Assembly: GCF_029714365.1 (NCBI RefSeq) | Contig: NZ_CP121660.1 | Span: 744,001-808,000 of the forward strand | Length of the DNA: 64,000 nucleotides | Origin: Sinorhizobium terangae | GTDB lineage: Bacteria; Pseudomonadota; Alphaproteobacteria; Rhizobiales; Rhizobiaceae | Direction: 5' to 3' | Shown: piece by piece, positions 1 to 9,579 of the stretch | Numbering within the stretch: position 1 is the stretch's first letter | Layout: every line of letters begins with the position of its first letter | Notes under the pieces: generated by a model | Seen by the model: the letters and a program-made list of their open reading frames with translations, nothing else | Told to the model about the DNA's origin: nothing | The model's database searches: none | Program-made: the position numbers and the translations under genes

Positions 1-520
1 CAGAGGCTGACGCGTTCGCCGCCTGGCTGTGCGCAAATCAGAATGGGTCGTCTATGCCAAGCCGCCGTTCGGCGGTCCCGAAGCGGTGCTCGCCTATCTC
101 AGCCGCTATACCCACCGGGTGGCGATCTCCAACAGCCGTCTGATCAGCGCCGATGCCGAGACCGTCACCTTCCGCTGGAAGGACTACCGGATCAAGACCG
201 GCGACCGTCAGAAGGTGATGCGGCTGGCCACCGACGAGTTCATCCGCCGCTTCCTGCTCCATGTGCTGCCCGACGGTTTCCACCGCATCCGCCATTACGG
301 CCTGCTCGCCAGTGCGGGCCGCAAGACCAAGGTCGCAAAGATCCGCGCTCTGCTCGGAGCGGAAACGGCCAAACACAATGATCCGCCAAGCGCTGAGACG
401 ATCCCGCTCACTCTGAGACAGCCATGCCCCGAGTGCGGTGGCCCGATGCGCATCATCGAGATCTTCCGACGCGGTCAGAAACCCAGAGCCCGGGCGCCAC
501 CGAGAAAGCAGGCCGCATGA
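1..520 (+). pseudogene. IS91-family transposase, C-terminal fragment (frameshifted)
   Basis: The frame from about base 29 to 520 encodes the C-terminal part of a Y2-type IS91 transposase, including the tyrosine motif YLSRYTHR and a terminal CPECGGPM cysteine pair. Bases 1-28 belong to the upstream transposase frame (ADAFAAWLC), which is out of phase, so the HUH domain and the tyrosine motif are no longer in one frame. The same frameshift is present in the copy at 36539, so both copies descend from an already broken element. Inactive unless a functional transposase acts in trans. Confidence 0.8.
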
Positions 521-872
521 CAAGGTGCCCGTCACATTGGCCAAAGCCGACCCGAAAACACTCTGCATTCCGGGATCGGATCGCTTTGCGCCCAATAACA
601 CTGAGCATCGCAAAAGCGTCGAAATCGGCACCAACGAGACCGCCAGATCTGCTTCCGATCATCGCCTCCCACACCCTCGGGTCGGCGCCTTTGCGTCTGT
701 CGGCAGCGCCGAAGTCCACAACAGACGCCCGCGGCCCCGCGCTTTCCCCATAGGTCCCACCCAGCCTCCGCGGCTTCCTCCTTCCAAGGTTTGTCAACGC
801 GGGCCGCCCAACGCCAGCGGCAAACGTCGCGCTGCGGCCCGCATCGAAAAACCTTCAGGAGAGCAGAAGTCC
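1..872 (+). mobile_element. Right-hand end of an IS91-family element (copy 1, cut by window edge)
   Basis: Bases 1-872 match 36539-37410 with one difference that I can see (A at 865, G at 37403), then the two sequences diverge abruptly. The shared segment holds the C-terminal part of an IS91-type transposase frame and about 350 bases of noncoding sequence. The abrupt end at 872/37410 probably marks the downstream (replication-origin-type) terminus of the element. The upstream part lies outside the window. Confidence 0.75.
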
Positions 873-926
873 GCATCCGCTCGGTTCAGGTCTGGCTCGC
901 GCCGAAGCGGACATGCGACTATGGCG

Positions 927-1012
927 TCGCGCGTCTTATCAGACAGGGAAAAAGGGACCCTGTAGCACTTGGAATTGCTGCATTGTCGTTCCGCCTCAAC
1001 AGGTTTAATTTA
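927..1012 (+). repeat. Degenerate RIME-like palindromic repeat
   Basis: The stretch GCGCGTCTTATCAGACAGGG followed by CTGTAGCACTTGGAATTGCTGC resembles the better-preserved copies at 2971-3073 and 28911-29007 (hairpin, then a CTGTAGCACTTTGAAT-type linker, then a second hairpin). The second palindrome is largely lost. Rhizobial intergenic mosaic elements of this kind lie between genes in Sinorhizobium. Confidence 0.5.
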
Positions 1013-1060
1013 GATTCACTAATGACGGTACTCGGGGGGCTTTGCCGGAGTTAGATCGAC

Positions 1061-1732
1061 ATGCTTGTCAAAGATGTTATGACGAGAAAGGTCGTCAAAC
1101 TGTCGCCTGACAACAGTGTCAGACAGGCAGCCAAACTCATGTTCGAACATCACGTAAGCGGCATCCCAGTCGTTGGCGATGAAGGGCATTTGCTCGGCGT
1201 CATCAGCGAGGGCGACCTGATCCGTCGGACGGAACTCTGCAGTGGAGCATCCGTCTTGATGACCGACATCGCGCTCGCCCCCGACGACAGAGCCAACGCG
1301 TTCGTGAGGCGGTGTTCGTGGAGAGTTGGCGATGTCATGACGGTCGATCCCGTTACCATTGAGGAGGATGCGCCCCTGACGCGTGTTGCAAGGCTCATGC
1401 AGGAACGCGGCATCAAGCGCATCCCCGTAATGCGAAACGGAGAACTGGTCGGAATCGTCAGCCGTGCTGACCTGTTACAGGCAATTTTTTTAGCAAAGCC
1501 AGACGAGACGGCAGCCGGCGACGAAGCTATTCGACGTAGCATCCTCGCTCGCCTCGGCGAGAACACTGGTCTCGAAGGATTGGACGTGACTGTCACGGTC
1601 ACCGAGGGGATTGTGCACTTTTGGGGCAAAGTCGAGACGGCCGCTTGCCGGAGAGCCGCGCGGATTCTGGCTGAGGGCGTCCACGGTGTCCGGGGCGTGG
1701 TCGAGCATTTCCCGGATCCCTACACTCAATAG
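1061..1732 (+). CDS. CBS-domain protein with C-terminal BON domain
   Basis: A 223-residue cytosolic protein. Two CBS motifs can be seen: residues about 1-60 (MLVKDVMTRKVVKLSP to GVISEGDLIRR) and about 90-145 (VGDVMTVDPVTI to GIVSRADLLQA). A BON-like segment follows at about 160-220 (LEGLDVTVTVTEGIVHFWGKV to VRGVVEHF). CBS pairs bind adenine nucleotides or similar ligands, and BON domains are thought to bind phospholipid or other ligands; the actual ligand here is unknown. CBS-BON proteins are common in rhizobia, often near stress and low-oxygen genes, as here beside an alcohol dehydrogenase. The ATG at 1061 has only a weak purine-rich stretch (CCGGAG) about 10 bases upstream. Confidence 0.85.
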   Translation: MLVKDVMTRKVVKLSPDNSVRQAAKLMFEHHVSGIPVVGDEGHLLGVISEGDLIRRTELCSGASVLMTDIALAPDDRANAFVRRCSWRVGDVMTVDPVTIEEDAPLTRVARLMQERGIKRIPVMRNGELVGIVSRADLLQAIFLAKPDETAAGDEAIRRSILARLGENTGLEGLDVTVTVTEGIVHFWGKVETAACRRAARILAEGVHGVRGVVEHFPDPYTQ

Positions 1733-1797
1733 CTCGCCCTGCTCATACCGCCCCCGAGAAGCGTCTCTGAACCCATACGAGATAAAGGGGAATGAAA

Positions 1798-2826
1798 ATG
1801 GCACAGAAGATGAAGGCGGCTGTCGTTCGACAGTTTCGTACGCCGCTCGCCATTGAGGAGATGGAGGTTCCAACGCCGCGGCCGGGGCAGATACTCGTCA
1901 AATATGAAGCGACGGGCGTATGTCACACCGACCTCCACGCAGCAAACGGCGACTGGCCCGTGAAGCCAAGTCCACCTTTCATTCCAGGACATGAAGGTGT
2001 CGGCTATGTCTCGGCCGTCGGCGCGGACGTGAAGAGGGTAAAGGAAGGCGACAGGGTCGGAGTACCCTGGCTTCATACGGCTTGTGGCTACTGCCCATAT
2101 TGCCGAACCGGCTGGGAAACCTTGTGCGCGTCGCAATCCAATACCGGATACTCAGTCAATGGCACTTTTGCTGAATTCGGACTGGCGGATCCGGAGTTCG
2201 TCGGTCGCCTCCCCGATACATTGGATTTCGGACCGGCCGCCCCGGTCCTTTGCGCAGGCGTCACCGTCTACAAGGGGCTGAAAGAGACTGAAGTCCGCCC
2301 CGGTGAATGGGTGGCCATATCGGGCGTCGGCGGCTTGGGACACATGGCCGTTCAGTACGCGAAAGCGATGGGCATGAACGTTGTGGCCGCCGATATATTC
2401 GACGACAAGCTGGCATTGGCAAAGCAGCTTGGGGCTGACGTCACGGTCAACGGCAAAGCGAAAGATGCCATTGCGCAGGTACAGAAAGCGACGAACGGCG
2501 GCGTTCATGGCGCGCTCGTGACCGCTGTTTCCCCTGCCGCGATGGAACAGGCCTTCGGCTTTCTGCGATCACGGGGAACGATGGCGCTTGTTGGCCTTCC
2601 TCCCGGAATGATTTCCCTGCCGGTGTTCGAAACAGTCCTGAAGCGCATAACGGTGCGCGGATCGATCGTCGGCACCCGTCAGGATCTGGAGGAATCGCTG
2701 CAGTTCGCAGCCGAAGGCAGGGTGACGCCGCATTTCTCGTGGGAGAGCCTGGAGAGCATCAACGACATCTTCAGTCGCATGGAAGCGGGCAAGATCGACG
2801 GTCGCATCGTGATGCGACTGCAGTAG
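1798..2826 (+). CDS. adhP: Zinc-dependent alcohol dehydrogenase (AdhP type)
   Basis: Catalyses NAD-dependent interconversion of primary alcohols and aldehydes, presumably in the cytosol. Visible features: catalytic zinc residues in GVCHTD (about residue 40), GHEGVG (about 64) and the downstream PVLCAG cysteine; the structural zinc cluster CGYCPYCRTGWETLC (about 95-109); a Rossmann nucleotide loop GVGGLG (about 177). Length, 342 residues, is normal for the family. ATG 1798 is preferred over 1792 because AAGGGG lies at a normal distance from it. It stands between the CBS gene and a glucan phosphorylase, all on the plus strand. Ethanol fermentation or alcohol assimilation under low oxygen is a reasonable inference from context. 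Confidence 0.92.
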   Translation: MAQKMKAAVVRQFRTPLAIEEMEVPTPRPGQILVKYEATGVCHTDLHAANGDWPVKPSPPFIPGHEGVGYVSAVGADVKRVKEGDRVGVPWLHTACGYCPYCRTGWETLCASQSNTGYSVNGTFAEFGLADPEFVGRLPDTLDFGPAAPVLCAGVTVYKGLKETEVRPGEWVAISGVGGLGHMAVQYAKAMGMNVVAADIFDDKLALAKQLGADVTVNGKAKDAIAQVQKATNGGVHGALVTAVSPAAMEQAFGFLRSRGTMALVGLPPGMISLPVFETVLKRITVRGSIVGTRQDLEESLQFAAEGRVTPHFSWESLESINDIFSRMEAGKIDGRIVMRLQ

Positions 2827-2970
2827 CAGGCGCGATACCCCGCCAGAGTGACGTCAACGAATAATTCTGCCGGGAGGCAGCATCGCTCGAAGCGGCAGCG
2901 GCGAACGACAGCATCCGGCAACAAGGGGCAGCGACCGCGCTGTTCCACGGAAGCTGACGCCAGGGTCTAC

Positions 2971-3073
2971 AGCGCCGCGCGTCTTTTCAGACGCGCAAAG
3001 GACGCTGTAGCACTTTGAATCGCGGCATGTTCTTGTCCTTTAATCGCCTACGATTAAAGGCGACATGCAGTAG
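2971..3073 (+). repeat. RIME-like intergenic repeat (two palindromes)
   Basis: Two strong hairpins are seen. GCGCGTCTTTTCAGACGCGC at 2977-2996 has 8-base arms. The second is formed by CCTTTAATCG and CGATTAAAGG around 3037-3060, enclosed by GCATGT and ACATGC. The linker reads AAAGGACGCTGTAGCACTTTGAATC. This is the layout of Sinorhizobium RIME1-type elements. It fills most of the gap between adhP and the next gene. Confidence 0.75.
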
Positions 3074-3100
3074 GTCCGCAGCAATTGAGGGATCCGTGTG

Positions 3101-6100
3101 ATGGTCCGATCGACTGACGAAGTTGCAAGTGCCGGCGCTACGCACCCCGTCTGCGCGCCTCCCGAAATCGCTTTGCTTTCGAACGGGCGATACAGCCTGC
3201 TTCTTACCGAGGCGGGTTCAGGCTACGCATCCTGGCGTGGTCTCGATGTGACGCGTTGGCGCGAGGATGCCACGCGAGATTGCTGGGGCCAGTTCTGCTA
3301 CATCCGCGACCTTGAGAACGGCAATGTGTGGTCGATTGGCCGGCAGCCGATCTGTCGGGCGGATGCCACATATGAGCGAGGCTTTCATGGCGATCGCGCC
3401 GAGTTTCGCTGTGCCGTTGGAGACATCGACATTTCGTGGCAAGTCTGCATCGCGACGGATTGCGACGCGGAAGTGCGTTTGCTTCGGCTGTTCAACAGGG
3501 GAACGGCGGCGAAAGAACTCGAGCTGACCAGCTACTGCGAAGTCTGCCTGAACGGTCGACGCGCCGATAGCGCCCATCCCGCCTTTGCCAAGCTCTTCGT
3601 CGAGACCTGGTTAGATGCCGAGTCCGGCGCATTGTTTGCAAGACGTCGGCCACGCAGTGCCCTGGAGAAGCCGATCTGGGCGGTGCACGTTTCTTCATCG
3701 AGCGACGACCAACGCCCCTCGGTTCAGTACGAGACGGACCGCCGCAGGTTTCTTGGCCGCGGGCGAACGCCATCGAACCCCCGCGCCCTTGAGCCTGGAA
3801 CAAGCCTGTCTGGCACGACGGGTCCCGTGCTCGATCCGGTCTTTAGTCTGCGCAGGACAGTTGTCTTAAAGCCCTCTGGAACCGAGCAGATCGCGTTCGT
3901 CACGGGCGCTGCCGACAACGAAGACGAGGTCCGCGCCATTGCAAGGCGCTTTGCGGATCTCGGGGCGGCCGAGCGGGCGCTGTCAGATGCCATGGAAGGT
4001 TATGCCAGCGGACTTGCTTCGTCGAAGCTCACCGCCGCCAAGGTGGCGGCCTACAACCGGCTGGCGGGAAGCCTGGCATTTTCGCATCGCGGTTTGCGGA
4101 ATGACAGCGGTCTCGGCAATGTGCGGCTGAGTAGAGATGCTCTTTGGTCGGTCGGGATTTCCGGAGATCTCCCCATTTTACTCCTGCGCATCGACGGGGC
4201 GGACGAAGCGTCGCTTGTCGAGGATGTCATTGACGCCCACGCCTTCATTTCCAGTCGCGGCCTTTCCTTCGATCTCGTTCTCCTCGACGAGAATGGCGTG
4301 AGCGATGCAGTGGCATTGGATCGAGAGGAGGCGGAGGCACTTGGCAAGCCCGGAGGCGTTCATGTCCTGTCCGCGAGCGCTCTGCCGGCCACCTCGACAG
4401 ATGCGATCGCTGCTGGCGCACGTGTCGTCCTCTCCTGCAGCCGGGGACCGCTTGCCGATCAAATCGAGCGCAGGTCTAGCCCGGCGCACCAGGCTTTGAC
4501 TCATACCCGGACGCACTTTCGAGGGCCACGAGAGAAGTTGTCCCATGCAGGACGAACTGACCTGCTTTTCTGGAACGGTCGCGGGGGCTTCTCCGAAGAT
4601 CGGCGCGAATATGTGGTTCTTATGGACGGCGGAGCAGAAACGCCGACACCGTGGTGCAACGTCATGGCAAACCGCGAGTTCGGCTGCCTGACGAGCGAAA
4701 GCGGACTTGGCTACACCTGGGCGGGCAACAGCCAGCTCAACAGGCTCACGCCCTGGTCGAACGATCCGGTTTCAGATCCACCGAGTGAAGTCGTCTACCT
4801 GCGCGACGAGCAAACCGGCGAGCTCTGGACGCCGACACCTTTGCCTCTCGGTCAATCCATGACAACCACGGTAACCCATGGACAGGGTTACAGCCGCTAC
4901 GAGAGCGCTGGCAAAGGCTTGCACCATGAGATGACGGTCCACGTCGCCGTGTCGGAACCGATCAAGATCATTCACCTTGCAATCCGCAACGATGGAAAAG
5001 ACACGCGCGCCCTGACCGCCACTTACTTCGTTGAATGGGTGCTCGGGACACTGCGCGAGGATGCTGCGGGGCGCATCGCGTATGAATTCGATGGCCCAGC
5101 GGGAGCGGTCGTCGTGTGGAACGTCTGGGAGAGCGACTTCTCCGGAAAGCTGGCATTCGTTGCGTCAAGCGTGCCGCCGCGCTCGGTAACCTGCGAACGG
5201 GGCGAGTTTCTTGGCAGGAACGGTTCCGTGTTTCAGCCTGTGGGACTTGGAGGCTCGGATCTCGGCAGCAGCGCAGGCTCGCCAAGCGATCCCTGCGCTG
5301 CGCTCACGATCGAGGTTTCAGTCCTCCCCGGCCAAAGCGCCGAGCTGGTGTTCGTGCTCGGCTGTTGCGACAGTCGTGACGAAGTTCGAAGGCTCATCCG
5401 CGAATATGGCGGGCCTAAGCGTGCGCAACGCTCACTCGCGGTCGCAGCCCGCCACTGGGATCGGCTATTGAGCTCGGTCACGGTTCGAACGCCCGACGCC
5501 GCCTTCGACCTCATGATGAACCGATGGCTGCTCTATCAGGTATTGGCTTGCCGCGTCTGGGCGCGAACGGGTTTCTATCAGTCTGGCGGCGCCTATGGTT
5601 TCCGTGACCAGCTCCAGGACGTGGCAGCTTTGGTGCAATCCGCGCCCGATGAAACACGCACCCACATTCTTCGCGCGGCCTCGCGCCAGTTCACGGAAGG
5701 AGACGTCCAGCACTGGTGGCATCCTCCGTCGGGCATCGGCATGCGGACCCGCATGACCGACGATCTCTATTTCCTGCCCTACGTCGTCCACCACTATGTG
5801 TCGACGACTGGAGACTATGCGCTCCTCAGTGAGCAGGTTCCGTTCATCACCTCGTCTGTCCTGAATGACGATCAGGAGGAGAGCTTCGGCGTTCCTCAGG
5901 TCAGCCAGGAGAGCGGAACCCTCTATGATCACTGTTGCCGTGCCCTGGAGCGCGGTTTCCGCCTCGGAAGCCACGGACTTCCGCTGATGGGAACCGGCGA
6001 CTGGAACGACGGCATGAACAGGGTGGGCGCCGAGGGCAAGGGCGAGAGCGTATGGAACGGATGGTTCTTCCTCACGGTGCTCAACTCGTTCGCCGAGATT

Positions 6101-6952
6101 GCATCGGCACATGGCGATGAGGATCGGGCGGCGTGGTGTCGCGAGCGTGCCGAAGCTCTGCGCGCTTCATTGGAGGCCAACGCCTGGGATGGTTCGTGGT
6201 ATCGCCGCGCCTATTTCGACGATGGCACGCCGCTTGGCTCCTCCGTGAACGACGAGTGCCAGATCGATGCCATTCCTCAGGCGTGGGCGGTCATCTCAGG
6301 GGTTGCCGACGCCGAACGCACGTCACGCGCAATGCAGGCGGTATGGGATCGGCTCGTTCGCCGCGAAGACAAATTGATCAAGCTCTTCGATCCGCCCTTC
6401 GACAAGGGGACACTGCAGCCCGGCTACATAAAGGGCTACGTTCCGGGGATACGGGAGAATGGCGGACAGTATACCCACGCGGCTGTCTGGGTCGCCTTGG
6501 CGACCGCGCTGTCAGGCGACGGAGAGCGGGCGTTTCAGCTCTGGAGCATGCTCAATCCCATCAATCACGCGCTGACGCCGGAAGATTGCGAACGCTACAT
6601 GGTCGAGCCCTATGTCGTCGGCGCCGACATCTATGGTGCGGCACCGCACACTGGGCGCGGCGGCTGGACCTGGTACACAGGGGCGGCAGGCTGGCTTTAT
6701 CGTGTAGGTCTGGAAGCGATCCTCGGCATTCGCCGTCTAGGACCTCAACTGTCGATCGAGCCGTGTATTCCGGGAGAATGGCCGGCGTATGAGGTCGACT
6801 ACCGATACGGATCGGCGACCTATCGCATCAAGGTGACCAAAGATGCGAAGGCCGGGCGGTCGCTGACCATGGACGGCGCACACCTGGCTGACGCGACCGT
6901 TCCACTCGCGGACGACGGACGAAACCATGATGTCCATCTGGTGGCTGGCTAA
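3101..6952 (+). CDS. GH94-family glycoside phosphorylase, NdvB C-terminal-like, soluble
   Basis: A 1283-residue protein without signal peptide or membrane segments. It resembles the phosphorylase half of cyclic beta-1,2-glucan synthase (NdvB) and 1,2-beta-oligoglucan phosphorylases. Two beta-sandwich regions (about 20-300 and 500-780) precede an (alpha/alpha)6 catalytic region. Within the latter are RTGFYQSGGAYGFRDQLQD (about 822-840), where the Asp is conserved in the family, and MGTGDWNDGMNRVG (about 962-975), which carries the expected general-acid Asp. It would split beta-glucosidic bonds with phosphate, giving glucose-1-phosphate and shortened glucan. NdvB itself is more than twice this length because of its membrane glycosyltransferase domains, which are absent here. 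A GTG at 3098 sits directly before ATG 3101; the latter is favoured by the TGAGGGA upstream. Substrate is inferred only from family. Confidence 0.82.
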   Translation: MVRSTDEVASAGATHPVCAPPEIALLSNGRYSLLLTEAGSGYASWRGLDVTRWREDATRDCWGQFCYIRDLENGNVWSIGRQPICRADATYERGFHGDRAEFRCAVGDIDISWQVCIATDCDAEVRLLRLFNRGTAAKELELTSYCEVCLNGRRADSAHPAFAKLFVETWLDAESGALFARRRPRSALEKPIWAVHVSSSSDDQRPSVQYETDRRRFLGRGRTPSNPRALEPGTSLSGTTGPVLDPVFSLRRTVVLKPSGTEQIAFVTGAADNEDEVRAIARRFADLGAAERALSDAMEGYASGLASSKLTAAKVAAYNRLAGSLAFSHRGLRNDSGLGNVRLSRDALWSVGISGDLPILLLRIDGADEASLVEDVIDAHAFISSRGLSFDLVLLDENGVSDAVALDREEAEALGKPGGVHVLSASALPATSTDAIAAGARVVLSCSRGPLADQIERRSSPAHQALTHTRTHFRGPREKLSHAGRTDLLFWNGRGGFSEDRREYVVLMDGGAETPTPWCNVMANREFGCLTSESGLGYTWAGNSQLNRLTPWSNDPVSDPPSEVVYLRDEQTGELWTPTPLPLGQSMTTTVTHGQGYSRYESAGKGLHHEMTVHVAVSEPIKIIHLAIRNDGKDTRALTATYFVEWVLGTLREDAAGRIAYEFDGPAGAVVVWNVWESDFSGKLAFVASSVPPRSVTCERGEFLGRNGSVFQPVGLGGSDLGSSAGSPSDPCAALTIEVSVLPGQSAELVFVLGCCDSRDEVRRLIREYGGPKRAQRSLAVAARHWDRLLSSVTVRTPDAAFDLMMNRWLLYQVLACRVWARTGFYQSGGAYGFRDQLQDVAALVQSAPDETRTHILRAASRQFTEGDVQHWWHPPSGIGMRTRMTDDLYFLPYVVHHYVSTTGDYALLSEQVPFITSSVLNDDQEESFGVPQVSQESGTLYDHCCRALERGFRLGSHGLPLMGTGDWNDGMNRVGAEGKGESVWNGWFFLTVLNSFAEIASAHGDEDRAAWCRERAEALRASLEANAWDGSWYRRAYFDDGTPLGSSVNDECQIDAIPQAWAVISGVADAERTSRAMQAVWDRLVRREDKLIKLFDPPFDKGTLQPGYIKGYVPGIRENGGQYTHAAVWVALATALSGDGERAFQLWSMLNPINHALTPEDCERYMVEPYVVGADIYGAAPHTGRGGWTWYTGAAGWLYRVGLEAILGIRRLGPQLSIEPCIPGEWPAYEVDYRYGSATYRIKVTKDAKAGRSLTMDGAHLADATVPLADDGRNHDVHLVAG

Positions 6953-7164
6953 TCATGGCGGAATTGCTGCCGACAGATCAGGATCTCGGTCGACGTCAGT
7001 TCACGACGCACGGATCGAGATGCAACCCGATACTTCCCGCAAGCATTGCCGAAATTCAACATAGCTCAAGCGGAGACGGCTAGCGGCCTTGGCCATCGAT
7101 TGGGGTGGCAAGCCGTTCAGCGGAATGCCGATAGCACTGGACCCTTTGCAGAAAGGAAATGGCC

Positions 7165-9516
7165 ATGAACAAGGGCTGGTTCTCTCATCAGCATGACGGG
7201 ATTTCCAGAAGAGACCTCCTGGTAATGGCGGGAACTGCCGCCGCGACGCTCGCAAGCTATAGTCGGAATGCCAGAGCGGCACTTGGCGGAGGCTCCTTTA
7301 GCATTGACGAAGTCAAGCAGGGCGAGGACGTCTTTGCCTATATCAGCAGGATCAAGGGCGGGTTTGACCAGACGGCTTACCAGCAGGTGATAGGCGCCGC
7401 GAATGAGTTCAAGGAGGGAGATCAGGCAATTGGCGTGGGGGCCGAGAATGAGACGACACGACGGAACGCTCGCGCCCTTCTGACAAACACCAAAATCAGT
7501 GACCTCTACCAGCGCCCGCTGTTCGAGGACGAACTGCAAAAATTGATCTGGCAGACCACGGATCAGGTCCAGTACGAAAAGGTCAAGGACTGGACGATGG
7601 GGCAACTGAAGGAATTTCTTCTGACCGAACCGGAGGAAAACATCAAAGGCGTCATGAATGGCCTGACCAGCGACACGATCGGCTTTGTCCCGAAACTGAT
7701 GAGCAACGAGGAACTGGTCTCCCTCAGCCAAAAGATTTTCAATGTCATGCCTGGAACCAAGATGGGGGCCAAGGGATACATGGGCGCCCGGATCCAGCCC
7801 AATTCTCCTACAGACCATCCGGACGACATCGCCTGGCAGGTCTTCGATGCCTTCTCCTATGCAACTGGCGACATCGTCATCGGCACCAATCCGGTGGATA
7901 GCACGGTGGCGAGCGTCGTCGCGGTTGAACGTGCGCTCAAGGACATCGTCGATACTTTCGGCCTTGATGACGTGATCCCCTGGTGTGTGCTGGCGCACAT
8001 CGATGTCCAAGGCGAGGTGAGCGAAACTTCCCCGGGAACGGTTTCCACGATGTTCCAGAGCCTTGCCGGAACGGACGACTGCAACAAGATCTTTGATATC
8101 ACCAACGAGAAGATCCTGAAGTACGCGCGCGCGAAGAATGGGGAAAGATATGGCCTCTACTTCGAAACCGGACAGGGCTCGGAATTCACCAACGGCGTGG
8201 CAAACGGCGTCGACATGATGGTGCTCGAGTCCCGAAAATACGGGTTCAGCAGAGCGGTTGGACTCGAACTCGCAAAGGTGCAGCCGAGCGGCGCATGGCT
8301 TCATGTCAACGATGTCGCCGGCTTCATCGGCCCGGAGGTATTCAAGAGCCGCGAACAACTTGTGCGATGCTGCCTCGAAGACATGGTCATGGGCAAGCTC
8401 CACGGGCTCACCATCGGCCTCGACATCTGCACCACCCTGCACATGACGGTCAGCCTCGAAGATCTGGATTGGTGCCAGGACCAGATCATGCCGGCCAATC
8501 CCGCCTATCTGATTGCCCTGCCTACCAAGAACGACCCGATGTTGAGCTATCTCACCACGTCGTTCCAGGACCACGTGCGCGTGAGGGATAAATTCGGCTT
8601 CAAGGTCAACGATGCGATGTGGGATTTCTACAAGCGGATCGGAATCGTTGACGAGAATAACGGCTATACCGAGAACTACGGAGATCCTCTGTGGGTCTAC
8701 TATCAGTACCGCCTCGCCAAGGGTGATGGAAGGTCCAGGGACGCGGTCTACGCGGAAGGCCGGGAGAAGATGCGGGAGGTTGAAGAAAGAGGTGTCGATC
8801 TCGCGACCGGCCACGGGCAAAACATCTGGGATCTCAATCCGACGCTCGCGGCCAAGGTGAAGGGCCTTTACGACGACGCCAAGCAATCCCTCTGGGCCGA
8901 ACTCACGCCCGAGTTTATCGCCGCCGTGCCTAATGTCGTGCCCGTCCGCACCCTGTCGAACGACCGTAATGACTACATAACCCACCCGAACACAGGCGAA
9001 ACGCTGAGCCCGGAAGCAATTGCGGAGATTGAAAGAATAAGGGACTCCTGGGGAGACGATATGCCCAAGGGCCAGATCGTCATCTCGGACGGTCTCAACG
9101 CCAAAGCCATCATGGACGACGGACATCTCGCGCCCTACCTCGAGGAGATGCGCAGGCTGCTTGCCGAGGCCGGTGTCACCATGGGCGACAAGAACATCAT
9201 GGTCACCAGCGGAAGGGTGCGCGCCGGCTACCGGATCGGCGAGGTGCTTTTCGAGAAAGCAGATCCCGACACGATCAGAGGGATTCTCCACATCATCGGT
9301 GAGCGGCCCGGCACCACGCACCACGCCTACTCGGTCTACATCACCGTCGCCAGAGGCAAGCGATGGGCCGACAAGAATATCGACCACGATATCACGAGAC
9401 TCGTGAGCAACGTCGCAGATACCGCCCTGCCGCCAAGGGAGGCCGCCAGGGAAACCTTGACCATTATCAGGGAGATCGTCGGCAAGGAGGTGAATGGCAG
9501 CCGACGTTATGGCTAA
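7165..9516 (+). CDS. eutBC: Ethanolamine ammonia-lyase, fused EutB-EutC with Tat-type signal
   Basis: A 783-residue fusion of both subunits of adenosylcobalamin-dependent ethanolamine ammonia-lyase, which converts ethanolamine to acetaldehyde and ammonia. The EutB part (about 45-500) contains YFETGQGSEFTNGVANG with the active-site Glu of the family, followed by MMVLESRKYGFSRA. The EutC part (about 550-780) contains ISDGLNAKAI, MVTSGRVRAGYRIGEVLF and HIIGERPGTTHHAYSVYIT. The N-terminus reads SRRDLLVMAGTAAATLAS and ends near RARA, a classical twin-arginine signal with hydrophobic core and cleavage-like site, which is unexpected because the enzyme is normally cytosolic. ATG 7165 is chosen because GAAAGGA lies 7 bases upstream; ATG 7159 would be too close. 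No eutA reactivase, eutT or microcompartment genes are nearby. Enzyme identity is certain at family level; export is inference. Confidence 0.88.
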   Translation: MNKGWFSHQHDGISRRDLLVMAGTAAATLASYSRNARAALGGGSFSIDEVKQGEDVFAYISRIKGGFDQTAYQQVIGAANEFKEGDQAIGVGAENETTRRNARALLTNTKISDLYQRPLFEDELQKLIWQTTDQVQYEKVKDWTMGQLKEFLLTEPEENIKGVMNGLTSDTIGFVPKLMSNEELVSLSQKIFNVMPGTKMGAKGYMGARIQPNSPTDHPDDIAWQVFDAFSYATGDIVIGTNPVDSTVASVVAVERALKDIVDTFGLDDVIPWCVLAHIDVQGEVSETSPGTVSTMFQSLAGTDDCNKIFDITNEKILKYARAKNGERYGLYFETGQGSEFTNGVANGVDMMVLESRKYGFSRAVGLELAKVQPSGAWLHVNDVAGFIGPEVFKSREQLVRCCLEDMVMGKLHGLTIGLDICTTLHMTVSLEDLDWCQDQIMPANPAYLIALPTKNDPMLSYLTTSFQDHVRVRDKFGFKVNDAMWDFYKRIGIVDENNGYTENYGDPLWVYYQYRLAKGDGRSRDAVYAEGREKMREVEERGVDLATGHGQNIWDLNPTLAAKVKGLYDDAKQSLWAELTPEFIAAVPNVVPVRTLSNDRNDYITHPNTGETLSPEAIAEIERIRDSWGDDMPKGQIVISDGLNAKAIMDDGHLAPYLEEMRRLLAEAGVTMGDKNIMVTSGRVRAGYRIGEVLFEKADPDTIRGILHIIGERPGTTHHAYSVYITVARGKRWADKNIDHDITRLVSNVADTALPPREAARETLTIIREIVGKEVNGSRRYG

Positions 9517-9579
9517 GTCGCCCTCCCAGGGCGAATGGCCGCCTAGGGTCGAACTATCGCCTCAGCAGGCCAACAGGCG

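Noticed and set aside
38..634. 198-residue minus-strand open frame over the IS91 tail
   Set aside because: Antisense shadow of the transposase frame; repeated with the IS91 copy and without any domain.
7117..9387. 756-residue minus-strand open frame opposite eutBC
   Set aside because: Long only because of the codon bias of eutBC; residues are low in family character and the plus-strand frame is a clear enzyme.
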